Assembly: GCF_001544555.2 (NCBI RefSeq)
Contig: NZ_FCOK02000019.1
Span: 62,001 to 126,000 of the forward strand
From: Caballeronia udeis
GTDB lineage: Bacteria > Pseudomonadota > Gammaproteobacteria > Burkholderiales > Burkholderiaceae
Reading direction: 5' to 3'
Length of the DNA stretch: 64,000 nucleotides
Both the position numbers and the translations under genes were made by a program. Below the pieces are notes generated by a model that had not been told where the DNA came from, did not search any database, and was given only the letters and a program-made list of their open reading frames with translations. Each line of letters starts with the position of its first letter. Position 1 is the first letter of the stretch. Below are positions 47,771 through 58,500 of the stretch, in pieces.

Positions 47771-50095
47771 TCAGGACAGCGGCGCCAATGTCGATAACAG
47801 CGCGGCGGCGGATTGGCGCGTGGCCGGATCGTTCGATTCGATCACTTCCTGCAGCAACGTGCGCGCGCCGGATAAATCGCCGAGTTCAATGTATTCGACG
47901 GCCAGTTCGAGCTTGTTGCGGGCTATGGTCGAGATCTGCTCGGGCGTGAAGGCCGGCAGCGGCGCGGTCTGGCTCGCGGGCGAGTTGTAGTCGAAGTCGA
48001 GGCTCAAGGGACCGAAACGCGATGCGCCAAGGCCTGCCACCGATGCCGCGCCCGCCGTGCCGGATTCAATTTCCTCGCTCGCGGATGGCGGGGGTGCAGT
48101 CGGTTCGGGGTGGCTGCGCTGCTCGTTCTGGCGATCGAAGACGGCCGGGTCGGCAATCGGTTGCGGCGTGGCGGGCGCGGGGGCCAGGGGAGCTTCGTTT
48201 TGCGCGGCGGTTACAGCCGGGGCAACGGGAGCCAGCGGCTGGACGTGGGCTTCGGACGCTATGTGAGGCGCTTCCTGACGCGGCGGCAGGCCGAAATCGA
48301 GCGCGCTCAAGGCTTCGATAGCCTCTTGCGGGAATTTGGGCTGTGGGAAACGGGAAGCTGGCGACGGTTCGTCGTCGTAGGCGGACGACTCTTCCGTGTC
48401 GTTTTGCTGGTTGACCGCTGATTCGTCGGTAACCGACTCGGTCGATGCAGCTTGCTCTCCGCTTTCGTGCGCGCTGGCGGCGTGCGCCGCTGCTTCTCGG
48501 GCTTCTGCTTCTCGAGCTTCTGCTTCCCGGGCTTCTGCTTCACGAGCTTCTGCTTCACGAGCTTCTGCTTCACGAGCTTCTGCTTCACGAGCTTCTGCTT
48601 CACGAGCTTCCGCCTCGCGCGCTTCCGCTTCACGCGCAGCAACCTCTTGCGCCTCAAGCTCACGCGCCGCGGCTTCCTGCGCCACGGCCTCGCGCGTCGC
48701 TTGTTCCAACGCCGCCGCCTCACGAAGCTCGTGTTCCCGAGCTTCCATTTCTATGCGCAACGCCTCGGCGCGACCCGCCGCAGCCCGCTCCGCCGCCAAT
48801 GCCGCCTCGATCGCACCCGGACGCGGCGGCGTGAAATCGCGATGAAGCGCTGCGGGCGCATCGGGCATGAACGGCGCGCGTTTGGCGCCCGCGTCACGGA
48901 GGACCGGACCAGCCGCGTCCTGCGCACGATTCTCGCCCAGCGTGACTCGCGCGCCGTCGGCATCATCGTCTATTGGATTGCTCTTGGCCGGAGGAAACGG
49001 CTTGTCTTCGGTCGGGGTATCGAACGACTGCGCAGCATCGTAGTTTTCCATGCTCGCGGCCACCACGTTCAGCTCGCTTTGACCCCGCTGAACCGATGCA
49101 CCGTCGAGATCGGCAGCGCCCGTGGGCGCTTGCGCCTGGTTCGCCGATTCATCGTGAGGAGGTACAACGGCTGTCTCAGGCTGCTTTGATGCCGTCGGCG
49201 GTTCTTGCTGCACTCGTTCGTCGGTGGTCACCACAGCCGCGGCGCTTGCGGCGCGGCGTCTCTTGCCACTGCGCATTACCAGCAGCAGCAAGCCGATCAC
49301 CACGACAGCCCCGACGAGCCAGCCAATCGGCCCATTCAGAGACATGGCCGTAGAACCCGTCGCTGACGGCGCGCTTACCGGTGCGACAGTTGCCGCAGGT
49401 GCGCTCAACGCGGGCGCTGCTGCCGATGCGGGCACCACTTCGCTCGCGCTTACAGCCTCGCTCGCACTCGCTGCAGGCTGAGCTTCCGATGTCGGCAACG
49501 CCTCGCTCGATGCGTTCGGCGCAACCGTAGCAACCGCGCCACTCGTCGCCGTCGCGGCTGCGCTCGCCGCACCTACAGCATTCGATGCCCCCTCGGCCGG
49601 CGCCGCCGCCCCCACGGAACCGCTAGCTTCGACCGCCGGCGACGATGCCGCCACAGGCGCAGAAGTCCCGGACGCAGCACCAGCCACCCCCAGGCCCTCG
49701 ACCACCGGTACGTTCAAAACCGATCCGAGTTTCAAGCGGCTTGGGTCATGACCCATGAACGCGTTGGGATTCGCGTCGAAGAGCGCGCGCGCCATCTTTT
49801 CGCGCGTGGCGCGGTCATTCGAGCCGGTTATCTGGGAGGCGATGTCGCTGAGTGATTGCCCCGGTTTCACGCTGTACTGCGTAACGGTGGTGGCCGCCGC
49901 CGACGCGGCCGCCGGCGCCGAGGCCTCCGAAGCGACTGAAGCGGCTGACGCGCTGCTGGCCTGGGCGATGGCCTCGGAGGAAACGAACGTCCCGAGCAAC
50001 ACACTCGCGACGCTTGCCGCGACCAGCGCTGCGTGCCGCGAGCGGCTGAGGAAGCGAGGCTGTGAATGAAGCGGCCGACTCGGACGAACGATCAT
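47771..50095 (-). CDS. fimV: FimV/HubP-family polar protein with LysM domain and internal repeats
   Basis: This 774-aa protein starts [11 protein letters not shown] and has a signal-like helix (about residues 22-46). A LysM peptidoglycan-binding domain follows (about 71-130, [19 protein letters not shown]), then an Ala/Ser-rich linker, a single membrane helix (about 270-290, [17 protein letters not shown]) and a long acidic cytoplasmic region. The C-terminus has the FimV-type [20 protein letters not shown] helical repeat. Relatives organise the cell pole, type IV pili and chemotaxis proteins. A block of nine REAEA repeats lies in the cytoplasmic part. Upstream codons to 50185 lack support. 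Confidence 0.88.
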   Translation of the reverse strand: MIVRPSRPLHSQPRFLSRSRHAALVAASVASVLLGTFVSSEAIAQASSASAASVASEASAPAAASAAATTVTQYSVKPGQSLSDIASQITGSNDRATREKMARALFDANPNAFMGHDPSRLKLGSVLNVPVVEGLGVAGAASGTSAPVAASSPAVEASGSVGAAAPAEGASNAVGAASAAATATSGAVATVAPNASSEALPTSEAQPAASASEAVSASEVVPASAAAPALSAPAATVAPVSAPSATGSTAMSLNGPIGWLVGAVVVIGLLLLVMRSGKRRRAASAAAVVTTDERVQQEPPTASKQPETAVVPPHDESANQAQAPTGAADLDGASVQRGQSELNVVAASMENYDAAQSFDTPTEDKPFPPAKSNPIDDDADGARVTLGENRAQDAAGPVLRDAGAKRAPFMPDAPAALHRDFTPPRPGAIEAALAAERAAAGRAEALRIEMEAREHELREAAALEQATREAVAQEAAARELEAQEVAAREAEAREAEAREAEAREAEAREAEAREAEAREAEAREAEAREAEAREAAAHAASAHESGEQAASTESVTDESAVNQQNDTEESSAYDDEPSPASRFPQPKFPQEAIEALSALDFGLPPRQEAPHIASEAHVQPLAPVAPAVTAAQNEAPLAPAPATPQPIADPAVFDRQNEQRSHPEPTAPPPSASEEIESGTAGAASVAGLGASRFGPLSLDFDYNSPASQTAPLPAFTPEQISTIARNKLELAVEYIELGDLSGARTLLQEVIESNDPATRQSAAALLSTLAPLS
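48501..48635 (-). repeat. 15-bp coding minisatellite in fimV
   Basis: Nine consecutive 15-bp units run from 48501 to 48635. Five in a row (48531-48605) are identical (GCTTCTGCTTCACGA on the forward strand), and the flanking four differ by a few bases. They encode Arg-Glu-Ala-Glu-Ala, so copy-number changes keep the frame. Related but degenerate units continue to about 48690. Confidence 0.85.
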
Positions 50096-50172
50096 TGATA
50101 CTCCAGGCGAGTGGACAGCGAACAAGAAACCAACAAAACGGGGTGACATCGAAAACGGGCCGCAAAACGACA

Positions 50173-50196
50173 AAGCGCCGCGCAAGCGCGACGCTT
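50173..50196 (-). terminator. Hairpin after asd
   Basis: An 11-bp near-perfect inverted repeat (50173-50183 and 50186-50196) is followed on the reverse strand by T-rich sequence with TTTGTCGTTTTG. It lies 37 bp after the asd stop and 78 bp before the fimV start. A second imperfect stem (CTACGCGC...GCGCAGTAG, about 50204-50226) precedes it. Confidence 0.45.
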
Positions 50197-50232
50197 CGTT
50201 GAACTACTGCGCGTCGTGGCGCGTAGTTTACT

Positions 50233-51354
50233 TTACTTGTCCAGCAGGATGCGCAGCATCCGGCGCAGCGGTTCTGCCGCGCCCCACAGCAACTGGTCGC
50301 CGACCGTGAATGCCGAGAGGTATCCGCCGCCCATGGCCAGCTTGCGCAAGCGGCCGACCGGCACCGTCAGCGAACCCGTGACCACTGCCGGCGACAAATC
50401 GCGCATTGACGCTTCGCGTTCGTTCGGGACAACCTTCACCCAATCATTCGCCGACGCCAGGATGCCGTGCAATTCGTCCAGCGGCACGTCCTTCCTGAGC
50501 TTGATGGTCAGCGCCTGCGAGTGGCAGCGCATTGCGCCAATCCGCACGCACAGACCGTCCACAGGAACCGAACCCGGTTCGCCCATGGCGGGCAATCCGA
50601 GAATCTTGTTGGTTTCCGCGCCGCCCTTCCACTCTTCCTTCGACATGCCGTTGCCGAGATCCTTGTCGATCCACGGAATCAGCGAGCCGGCCAGCGGCAC
50701 GCCGAAGTTATCGACCGGCATACGCTCGCCGGACAGGGCCGCCTGCACGCGCTTGTCGATATCCAGAATAGCCGACGACGGGTCCGCCAGATCTTCCTTG
50801 GCCGCGCCGTAGAGCACGCCCATTTGCTGCAGCAGTTCGCGCATGTTCTGCGCGCCCGCGCCGGAAGCCGCCTGATACGTCATGGCAGTCGTCCATTCGA
50901 CCAGGTTCTGGTTGAACAAGCCGCCCAGCGCCATCAGCATCAGGCTGACCGTGCAGTTCCCGCCGATGAAATTCCGGCCGCCCTTGACCAGCGAGTCCTT
51001 GATGACGTTCAGGTTCACCGGGTCGAGGATGATGACTGCGTCGTCCTTCATGCGCAGCGAGGAAGCCGCATCAATCCAGTAACCCTTCCAGCCGGCCGCG
51101 CGCAGTTTCGGGAACACCTCGTTGGTGTAATCGCCACCCTGGCACGTAATGATGACGTCGCACTTTTTCAGGTCGTCGATGCTTGTCGCATCCTTGAGTT
51201 TCGTCTCGTTTTTCGCGAACGACGGCGCATTGCCGCCCGCATTGCTGGTGCTGAAAAACACCGGTTCGATCAGGTCGAAATCGCCTTCCTGCTGCATGCG
51301 TTGCATCAGGACGCTGCCGACCATGCCGCGCCAACCAACGAGACCTACGTTCAT
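50233..51354 (-). CDS. asd: Aspartate-semialdehyde dehydrogenase
   Basis: This 373-aa enzyme reduces aspartyl phosphate to the semialdehyde, a branch point for Lys, Met and Thr and for diaminopimelate. The NADP fold [16 protein letters not shown] is at the N-terminus, the catalytic Cys is in [15 protein letters not shown], and the [14 protein letters not shown] segment follows. ATG 51354 is the family start. Longer upstream frames are not supported. It lies downstream of leuB with a 477-bp gap. Confidence 0.95.
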   Translation of the reverse strand: MNVGLVGWRGMVGSVLMQRMQQEGDFDLIEPVFFSTSNAGGNAPSFAKNETKLKDATSIDDLKKCDVIITCQGGDYTNEVFPKLRAAGWKGYWIDAASSLRMKDDAVIILDPVNLNVIKDSLVKGGRNFIGGNCTVSLMLMALGGLFNQNLVEWTTAMTYQAASGAGAQNMRELLQQMGVLYGAAKEDLADPSSAILDIDKRVQAALSGERMPVDNFGVPLAGSLIPWIDKDLGNGMSKEEWKGGAETNKILGLPAMGEPGSVPVDGLCVRIGAMRCHSQALTIKLRKDVPLDELHGILASANDWVKVVPNEREASMRDLSPAVVTGSLTVPVGRLRKLAMGGGYLSAFTVGDQLLWGAAEPLRRMLRILLDK

Positions 51355-51831
51355 GACTAACCTTTTTTGTGGACACTTCCCCGCTTGGGCCAGACCCTCC
51401 GCCGGCGTGACCGCGCGGGGAAGATGGGCGGGCACGACAGGCGATCAGCGGAACGTGATCGTTTTGAGGGAAATGGTTTTCGTAATGCGTTTGGACAGCG
51501 CAACCGTACCGGCAAGCGTGTTCAAAAGCGTAATGGCGAGACGAGCCGTGCGGGCGCCTGAGCTAAAACCGCCGCATGAAATCGAGTCCAGAGAGATTGA
51601 AGAGATCTTCGCCATAACAAAAGAGTCTACACGATAACCCGCATATTCGTCCCTGCGCGTGAGTGTTTCGCGCCGTTTTGACGTGGTTCGTGCGGTAAAA
51701 GCGACGAATCGAGATGAAATATCGCGATCGGCGGCATCCGGCAAAGACGTCCGCCGCGAGAGGCTTTTCCACCGGAATTTTTCGCCGGCACGTGCGACCG
51801 ACTCGTCCGATGAAAAAGCCCGTTGCCGGAT
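51355..51831. other. Intergenic region between leuB and asd without a supported gene
   Basis: The 477 bp hold short reverse-strand frames only. The best is ATG 51615 to stop 51445 (56 codons, starting MAKISSISLDSISCGG, Ser/Thr/Lys-rich), but it has no ribosome binding site and no family I recognise. No clear terminator or promoter was found. Confidence 0.4.
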
Positions 51832-52899
51832 TTAAAGCGCCGCGATCACCGCGTCGCCCATTTCCTTCGTGCCGACGGTACGGCCGTCCGGCGTCGCGAT
51901 ATCGCCAGTACGCAGGCCCTGCGCGAGCACCTTCTTCACCGCCGTTTCGATCCGGTCGGCCTGGTCGGCCTTGCCGAGCGAATATCGCAGCATCATGGCG
52001 GCCGAGAGGATCGTCGCCAGCGGATTCGCCACGCCCTTGCCCGCGATATCCGGCGCCGAACCATGCGACGGCTCGTACAGACCCTTGTTGTTTTTATCGA
52101 GCGAGGCGGACGGCAACATGCCGATGGAACCCGTCAGCATGGCGGCTTCGTCGGAGAGAATGTCGCCGAACATGTTGCCGGTCACCACCACGTCGAACGC
52201 CTTCGGCGCCTTCACCAATTGCATGGCCGCGTTGTCCACGTACATGTGCGACAACTCGACGTCCGGATATTCCTTCGATACATCGATCATCACGTCGCGC
52301 CAGAATTGCGATGTCTCCAGCACGTTGGCTTTATCGACGCTCGTCAGCTTCTTCGCGCGCTTTTGCGCAGCCTGAAACGCCACGTGCGCAATCCGGCGCA
52401 CTTCCGGCTCCGAATAACGCATGGTGTCGAAGCCTTCCTTCGCGCCTTCGAACAAGCCATCCGGCGATGAACGCACGCCGCGCGGCTGGCCGAAATAGAT
52501 ATCGCCGTTCAGTTCACGAATGATCAGGATATCCAGCCCCGCCACAATCTCCGGCTTCAGCGACGAAGCTGCCGTCAGTTGCGGATAACAAATGGCCGGA
52601 CGGAAGTTCGCAAACAATTGCAGGTGCTTGCGCAGACCCAGGATGGCCTGCTCCGGACGCAGCGCACGTTCGAGCGAATCGTATTTCCAGTCGCCCACGG
52701 CGCCGAACAGGATTGCATCCGATGCTTTCGCTAGTGCGAGCGTCGCTTCCGGCAGCGGATATCCGCTCGCCTCGTAGCCCGCGCCGCCGACCGGCGCTTC
52801 TTCGAGCTCGAACTTTTCGTCGAGCGCGTTCAGGACCTTGACGGCTTCCTTGATGATCTCCGGACCGATTCCATCGCCGGGCAGCACTGCAATCTTCAT
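51832..52899 (-). CDS. leuB: 3-isopropylmalate dehydrogenase
   Basis: This 355-aa enzyme oxidatively decarboxylates 3-isopropylmalate in leucine synthesis. It begins [15 protein letters not shown], has the [14 protein letters not shown] substrate loop and the metal-binding [14 protein letters not shown], and ends with the [19 protein letters not shown] segment. ATG 52899 has GGAAGG upstream. It follows leuD in the leuC-lipoprotein-leuD-leuB order. Confidence 0.96.
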   Translation of the reverse strand: MKIAVLPGDGIGPEIIKEAVKVLNALDEKFELEEAPVGGAGYEASGYPLPEATLALAKASDAILFGAVGDWKYDSLERALRPEQAILGLRKHLQLFANFRPAICYPQLTAASSLKPEIVAGLDILIIRELNGDIYFGQPRGVRSSPDGLFEGAKEGFDTMRYSEPEVRRIAHVAFQAAQKRAKKLTSVDKANVLETSQFWRDVMIDVSKEYPDVELSHMYVDNAAMQLVKAPKAFDVVVTGNMFGDILSDEAAMLTGSIGMLPSASLDKNNKGLYEPSHGSAPDIAGKGVANPLATILSAAMMLRYSLGKADQADRIETAVKKVLAQGLRTGDIATPDGRTVGTKEMGDAVIAAL

Positions 52900-52961
52900 G
52901 GTGTTTCCTTCCTTTTCTTGTTAATCCGAGCCTGTTCGTACTTACACGTACTTCTTCGCAT

Positions 52962-53612
52962 TTAGCCGACGAGGCGGTTATTCAGCCACGGCTGCTTCGT
53001 GAGACGCTCGTTTTCGAACTGACGGATCTTGTCGGCGTGACGCAGCGTGAGCGCGATGTCGTCGAATCCGTTCAGCAGGCAGAATTTGCGGAAGCCCGGC
53101 ACTTCGAACGGGTATGCCGTGCCGTCGCCGGTCAGCACGAGCTGGCGCTCCAGATCGACCGTCAGCTTGAAGCCGTTGAACGCGTAGGTTTCGTTGAACA
53201 GCTTGTCGACCTGGCTTTCGGTCAGGACGATCGGCAGCAGGCCGTTCTTGAAGCAGTTGTTATAGAAGATGTCCGCAAAGCTTGGCGCGATGATCGCGCG
53301 GAAACCGTACTGGTCCAGCGCCCACGGTGCGTGCTCGCGCGAGCTGCCGCAGCCGAAATTCTTGCGCGTCAGCAGGATTGACGCGCCCTGGTAGCGCGGC
53401 TGGTTCAGCACGAAATCCGGATTCAGCGGCCGGTTCGAGTTGTCCTGGCCCGGCTGACCGACATCGAGATAACGCCATTCGTCGAACGCGTTCGGGCCGA
53501 AACCCGTGCGCTTGATCGACTTCAGAAACTGCTTCGGGATGATCGCGTCCGTGTCGACATTGTCGCGATCGAGCGGCGCGACGAGCCCGCTATGTACGAT
53601 GAATTTTTCCAT
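52962..53612 (-). CDS. leuD: 3-isopropylmalate dehydratase small subunit
   Basis: This 216-aa small subunit pairs with LeuC to isomerise 2- to 3-isopropylmalate. It has [20 protein letters not shown] near the N-terminus, and the signature [15 protein letters not shown] at about residues 86-100. Length is typical. It lies 51 bp downstream of the entericidin-like gene and 62 bp upstream of leuB. Confidence 0.95.
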   Translation of the reverse strand: MEKFIVHSGLVAPLDRDNVDTDAIIPKQFLKSIKRTGFGPNAFDEWRYLDVGQPGQDNSNRPLNPDFVLNQPRYQGASILLTRKNFGCGSSREHAPWALDQYGFRAIIAPSFADIFYNNCFKNGLLPIVLTESQVDKLFNETYAFNGFKLTVDLERQLVLTGDGTAYPFEVPGFRKFCLLNGFDDIALTLRHADKIRQFENERLTKQPWLNNRLVG

Positions 53613-53663
53613 GATGCTTTACCGGTTTGCGGTTTGGTTAGCTTGACCGTTTTTTGGAGCCGC

Positions 53664-53795
53664 TTACTTGTCGGCCGCGTTGCTGATCGAGTTGCCGAGG
53701 TGATGCAGATCCTCGCCAAAGCCGTGGACCGTATTGCAGCCCGCGACGCCGGCAACGACAGCGATGAACCCCAGCACAATAAGGACGCGCTTCAT
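53664..53795 (-). CDS. Entericidin A/B-family small lipoprotein within the leu operon
   Basis: This 43-aa protein has a short signal helix ([16 protein letters not shown]) and a lipobox ending at Cys20 (VAGC), then [23 protein letters not shown]. The GCNTV(x)GFGxD pattern is that of the entericidin EcnA/EcnB family of membrane lipoproteins. Its ATG (53795) overlaps the leuC stop by 4 bp (ATGA), so it is coupled to leucine synthesis genes, an order seen in Burkholderiales. Its contribution there is unknown. Confidence 0.88.
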   Translation of the reverse strand: MKRVLIVLGFIAVVAGVAGCNTVHGFGEDLHHLGNSISNAADK

Positions 53796-55201
53796 GTCAG
53801 TTCGCGGATATCGACGAAATGACCTTCGATAGCAGCAGCCGCTGCCATCGCCGGGCTTACCAGGTGCGTACGGCCGCCTGCGCCCTGACGCCCTTCGAAG
53901 TTCCGGTTCGACGTGGAGGCGCAGCGCTCGCCCGGCTCCAGCCGGTCGGCGTTCATGGCGAGGCACATCGAGCAGCCGGGTTCGCGCCACTGGAAGCCTG
54001 CGTCGAGGAACACTTTGTCGAGCCCTTCGCGTTCCGCCTGCGCCTTCACGAGACCGGAACCCGGCACGACCATGGCCAGCCGGATGTTCGACGCCACGCG
54101 GCGGCCCAGCGTCTTCACCACATACGCGGCAGCCCGCAAGTCTTCGATCCGAGCATTCGTGCACGAGCCGATGAAAATCTTGTCCGGCTTGATCGACTGC
54201 ATGGGTGTGTTGGGTTCGAGCGCCATGTACTTCAGCGCGCGTTCGATGGCATCGCGCTTGATTGGGTCCTTTTCGCGTTCGGGATCCGGCACGCGGCCGT
54301 CAATGGACGTCACCATTTCCGGCGACGTGCCCCACGTCACTTGGGGCACGATTTCAGCGGCGTTCAGCTCCACCACGCGGTCAAACTTCGCGCCGGGATC
54401 GGACGTGAAGGTGCGCCAATAGGTGGCTGCCTGCTCGAATTCCGCGCCATGCGGCGAGTACGGACGATCTTTCAGGTAGTTGATGGTGGTGTCATCGACC
54501 GCCACCATCCCGGCCCGGGCACCCGCTTCGATAGCCATGTTGCAGACCGTCATGCGGCCTTCCATGGACAACGCCCGGATGGTCGAGCCGCCAAATTCGA
54601 TGGCGTAGCCATTGCCGCCCGCCGTACCAATCTTGCCGATGATGGCCAGCACGATGTCCTTCGCGGTGCAGCCGCGCGGCAGCGGTCCTTCGACCTTGAC
54701 GAGCAAGTTCTTGCTCTTCTTTTGCAGCAGGGTCTGCGTGGCGAGGACGTGCTCGACTTCCGACGTGCCAATGCCATGCGCCAGCGCGCCGAACGCGCCG
54801 TGGGTGGAGGTATGCGAGTCGCCGCAAACGATGGTCATGCCCGGCAGCGTGGCGCCCTGTTCCGGCCCGATGATGTGCACAATGCCCTGGCGCAGGTCGT
54901 TCATCTTGAACTGCGTGATGCCGTAGGCGTCGCAGTTGTTATCGAGCGTGTCCACCTGCAGCTTCGAGATGGGGTCCGCGATGCCGTGCGAACGGTCGGT
55001 CGTCGGCACGTTGTGATCCGACACCGCCAGGTTCGCACTGATCCGCCACACCGGCCGTTCGGCCAGTTTCAGACCCTCGAACGCTTGCGGGCTGGTCACT
55101 TCGTGGAGCAAATGACGGTCGATGTAGAGGATTGACGTACCGTCTTCCTCGGTGTGGATCACATGCGAGTTCCACAACTTGTCGTACAGGGTCTGGGCCA
55201 T
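53792..55201 (-). CDS. leuC: 3-isopropylmalate dehydratase large subunit
   Basis: This 469-aa aconitase-family enzyme carries a 4Fe-4S cluster. The three cluster Cys are visible in [19 protein letters not shown]-type and C-terminal segments: [13 protein letters not shown] and [11 protein letters not shown] hold the main pair and third ligand. It starts [15 protein letters not shown] at ATG 55201, preceded by GAAAAG. It is the first gene of the leuC-ecn-leuD-leuB unit. Confidence 0.96.
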   Translation of the reverse strand: MAQTLYDKLWNSHVIHTEEDGTSILYIDRHLLHEVTSPQAFEGLKLAERPVWRISANLAVSDHNVPTTDRSHGIADPISKLQVDTLDNNCDAYGITQFKMNDLRQGIVHIIGPEQGATLPGMTIVCGDSHTSTHGAFGALAHGIGTSEVEHVLATQTLLQKKSKNLLVKVEGPLPRGCTAKDIVLAIIGKIGTAGGNGYAIEFGGSTIRALSMEGRMTVCNMAIEAGARAGMVAVDDTTINYLKDRPYSPHGAEFEQAATYWRTFTSDPGAKFDRVVELNAAEIVPQVTWGTSPEMVTSIDGRVPDPEREKDPIKRDAIERALKYMALEPNTPMQSIKPDKIFIGSCTNARIEDLRAAAYVVKTLGRRVASNIRLAMVVPGSGLVKAQAEREGLDKVFLDAGFQWREPGCSMCLAMNADRLEPGERCASTSNRNFEGRQGAGGRTHLVSPAMAAAAAIEGHFVDIRELT

Positions 55202-55501
55202 GGTCTTTTCAGGTGTTGTGACTGCGGGGGTGTTTTTTGGTTTGATGATTATGCCACGCAGGATAGCGCATTGCGCTAGTCATTCAAGAAAAAACTGATA
55301 TAAAACAGTGAGTTAGGGTAGTAGTGGAGCTACCTGTATGGGGAGTACCGGGATGGGCGGATCAACCGAAATGCAGAAAAGAATCAGCCGTTTAGCCGCG
55401 CTGCCGACCGATTAAGGAAGTAAATCAGGAGAAGTCAGCCGCACGGAATAAACGGCCTGACGAAGGAGCCTCGAATTCGATATCGGCGGCGTCTGGAGCA
55501 G
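55202..55501. other. Intergenic region upstream of leuC, probable leu promoter region
   Basis: The 300 bp separate leuC from the YD-repeat gene. On the reverse strand TTGAAT with 16-nt spacing to TATCCT (about 55261-55288) could be a leuC promoter. On the forward strand a 25-codon frame (starts at about 55338, MGSTGMGGSTEMQKRISRL, stop TAA) has no ribosome site and no known family. I support no gene here. In other Burkholderiales a LysR-type regulator often lies here, and none is seen. Confidence 0.35.
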
Positions 55502-58500
55502 CTAACTTATCTTCGTCGTCGTGCTCCTCGTGCCGTCGATTTTTTCGACCACGCGTACGGGTCGGTAGAAAGCCGGTTTGTCGTTGCCTACCGCCGGGAC
55601 GGATTCATAGCTGATGTCAGTGGCGGGTGTGACGCCGTCCACCACGGGCTGCGTCGTGCGGATCAGCAACTTGTCTGAATACACACGCGTGGATATCTTT
55701 CCCCTGCCGTCTTCTGAAGTAGCGAGATTGCCCGTCTGCATTTCATAGGTAAAGCGCTGAGTCAGCACCGGATCGTTAGTGCCGGGCCGGGGAAACTGAG
55801 ATATCGTCCGAATATTATGTTCACATGGGACAAGGAAGCATCCCTGATCGAGATAGGTATATTCGATTCGATTCTTCTCAGGACGTGTTTCGCGGACGAG
55901 CCGGTTCTGACCGTCATAGTCTTTAATTGTCCAGTTACCCATAGAATCGCCGATCTGCAGCAAATTACCCTCGCCGTCAAAGTAATTTGCATGGCTAGAT
56001 CCCCCAGGACCCACTTCCTCACTCCGAGAACCCGCGAAATAGTAGTCGTATCGGTTACCCGCGGCGCTCGTCTGCGTCTGCACCCGGCCTAGCGTGTCAT
56101 AGGTATTACTGACGACCGCGGTATTCGGGAACCCAGGTTGATAGAATTTCGTCATCCGTCCCGGCTGGCCGTACTCGAAGCGAGTTGTGAACCCATCTGG
56201 ATCGGTCTCGCTAACGAGATTGTCATTGCCGTCGTACGCGTAGCGAACCGTCTGCTGCGGACTACTGACGCTTTGCAAACGGTTATTCGCGTAAGCGAGC
56301 GTCAAGCTCCGTCCGACACTGTTGTCCACGCGCGTTAGCAGGTCGCCGCTCCAAGTAAAGCTTATTTGTCGCCTATCCGGGTGAATGTATGAGCTTACCT
56401 TGTCGAGATTAAACGTGTAGTACCCGCCGCCAAGGGTCGTATACTTGGCGGTATTGCCAATAATACTCAGCGAAACAGGCTTGCCGGGCGGCGGACTGAA
56501 CCTCCCGTCAGGCAACCGCACGAACACCTCGCTGTTCATGCCGAAACTCGCAGTCCGGGTATTGTTGATCAACTGATCGCCGAGCCAATCTTGAGCCACC
56601 ACCGCAACCAGATACTTTTGCGCAGAAGGATGCGGATCGTTTAGCGCGTCGAGCGACACCTTGTGTTCAACAATCGCCGCGACTGCGTCAAGCGCGAGTC
56701 GGTCGCCCAGCCCAAGAAAGCCATCGGATCCGGTGCGCAGGCGAATGTCGTAATTGTGGGTCCAGCCTTTGCCGAGAGGCCCGCTCTGATTCTTCATCCC
56801 GCTGCTGTAAAGGCGTTGGAAGTTCAGCCTGTCAGGCCCATCGCCGTACCCGGTTCTGACGTCCTGATGCTCGTATAGGAAATTCCCAAGCACCATATCG
56901 ATCGGGTCGCCACGTACCTTGTCTAAGCCACCGAAATTGACTTGGCTTTCCGGTGACTTTAGCTTGCTTGCAGCATTGTTGTAGGTAATAGCAGAACTTG
57001 CCTCCGTAGGAAAACCGCCGGAAAATCCCCCGCTGATAATCGAACCAAGCGCCCGCGGGTAGCCATCGCCAAGGACGAAATATCCAATGCCGTTCCAACT
57101 GCCGTTGGTCATCTTGCAATCACGCGGAATCAACAACCGATTGCCCTGGTCCACATAATCTTGGAAGTTGCTGAGATGGGCCTCACAGCCGCGAAGTTCT
57201 GGCTTAATCACAGTCGCATAATGGCCGCCGCCACTATCGTAAATTCTCACTCCCTGCTTTATCGCAGCGGCGAGCAACTTAATGGTAGATACCGCAGACA
57301 CTCCCGAGGTCTGCGCAACCACCGTTGACTCAAGTATCGACATATGCATCGCATTGCTATCGAAGACTGCGTTCTCCAGAGTGCCGTTGCCGTCCATCTG
57401 GGTGATCGACATCATGTTGCTGGGCAGATCAACGTAGGCGCCCTGGTAGAAACCGGCGATGCCGACTTGATGCTGCTGAACCATGTGCGCATTCGCAAGT
57501 CTCTCAGTGATCGAGGCGCTGGCGTTTGTCTGCGCTAGCCACTGCGCTCCCAATACACCAAGGCTCGCACCCAGCACAGCTTCGCTGTTGTCGGGATTAC
57601 CCGCCGCGCGGACGTTTTCCAGATTTTTAAGATAGTTTTGCGAAAGCCCACGGCCGGTTCTGCCCCAGCCGTTGACGATCAAGTAGGTGCCACCACCCCG
57701 GATGTGCTGCTCGAACGCGTGGTCGGATCGGTCGCTGCCATATGCGTTGTGCGACACCCCGAAACGAACGACACTGTCCGCCCCCGGCGCGACGGGGCTC
57801 CCCGCCGCGCCTATTGTTTGTCCGTCAAGTTTGAGAACTGGCTGGTGCGACGCGTTATACGTGATCGTCAAAAGCTTGCCGTAGATGGCATCCGAGGTAA
57901 ATCTCTGATCGATGCCTTGATAAAGCACGCGCACTGTCGGCTTGAGGCCGATCGGAACATCAACTAACTCTTCGGTCGGCCAACTTGCGTCAAGCAATGG
58001 GTTGCTGATCTGCCTGAGTCTACCGGAGAAGTCTGGGATAATCGACTTGCCGCCGATGACGTCACTGAGAGTAGCGGCCGGCTTGTTTACCCGGATCCAT
58101 TGAGCGAGATTCCCCGCGAGAACGTTTATACCGCCGCTCGTCATGCTGAGGGAGTCTACTATTCCAGCGACATCAGGCGTGCCTATGAAAGGGTTGGGCA
58201 ATCCGGGACCGGGCGTCCAGCCCTCTCCAGTTACACCGCCCAGAAAGCGGGCTGCATTATATTGGGCCGCCACGTTCAGGTCTACACCAGGCTTCATTGT
58301 GTGCGGCTTATAGCTAGGATCGAACGTAAACCAGGTGCCACCAATATTAGCTTTCACCCACATATGCTCGATCGAGATGCTGGTCATCGCGACGCTCGAC
58401 CCCGGGCAATTCCCCTCGCGCGGAGGGCTCACGCTGTGGACCGGGATTTGAGTTTGGTCCATCAGATTCAAGACTGCGCACAGGTTGGTGGTAGGCAACC

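Noticed and set aside
48307-48723. Lys-rich reverse frame across the fimV repeat
   Set aside because: It is the fimV minisatellite read in another frame.
53819-55135. 438-codon forward frame opposite leuC
   Set aside because: It is an antisense shadow of leuC.
55294-55310. CTGATATAAAACAG as a LexA box upstream of leuC
   Set aside because: The half-sites are too close and one is mismatched (CTGA), so it does not fit CTGT-N8-ACAG.
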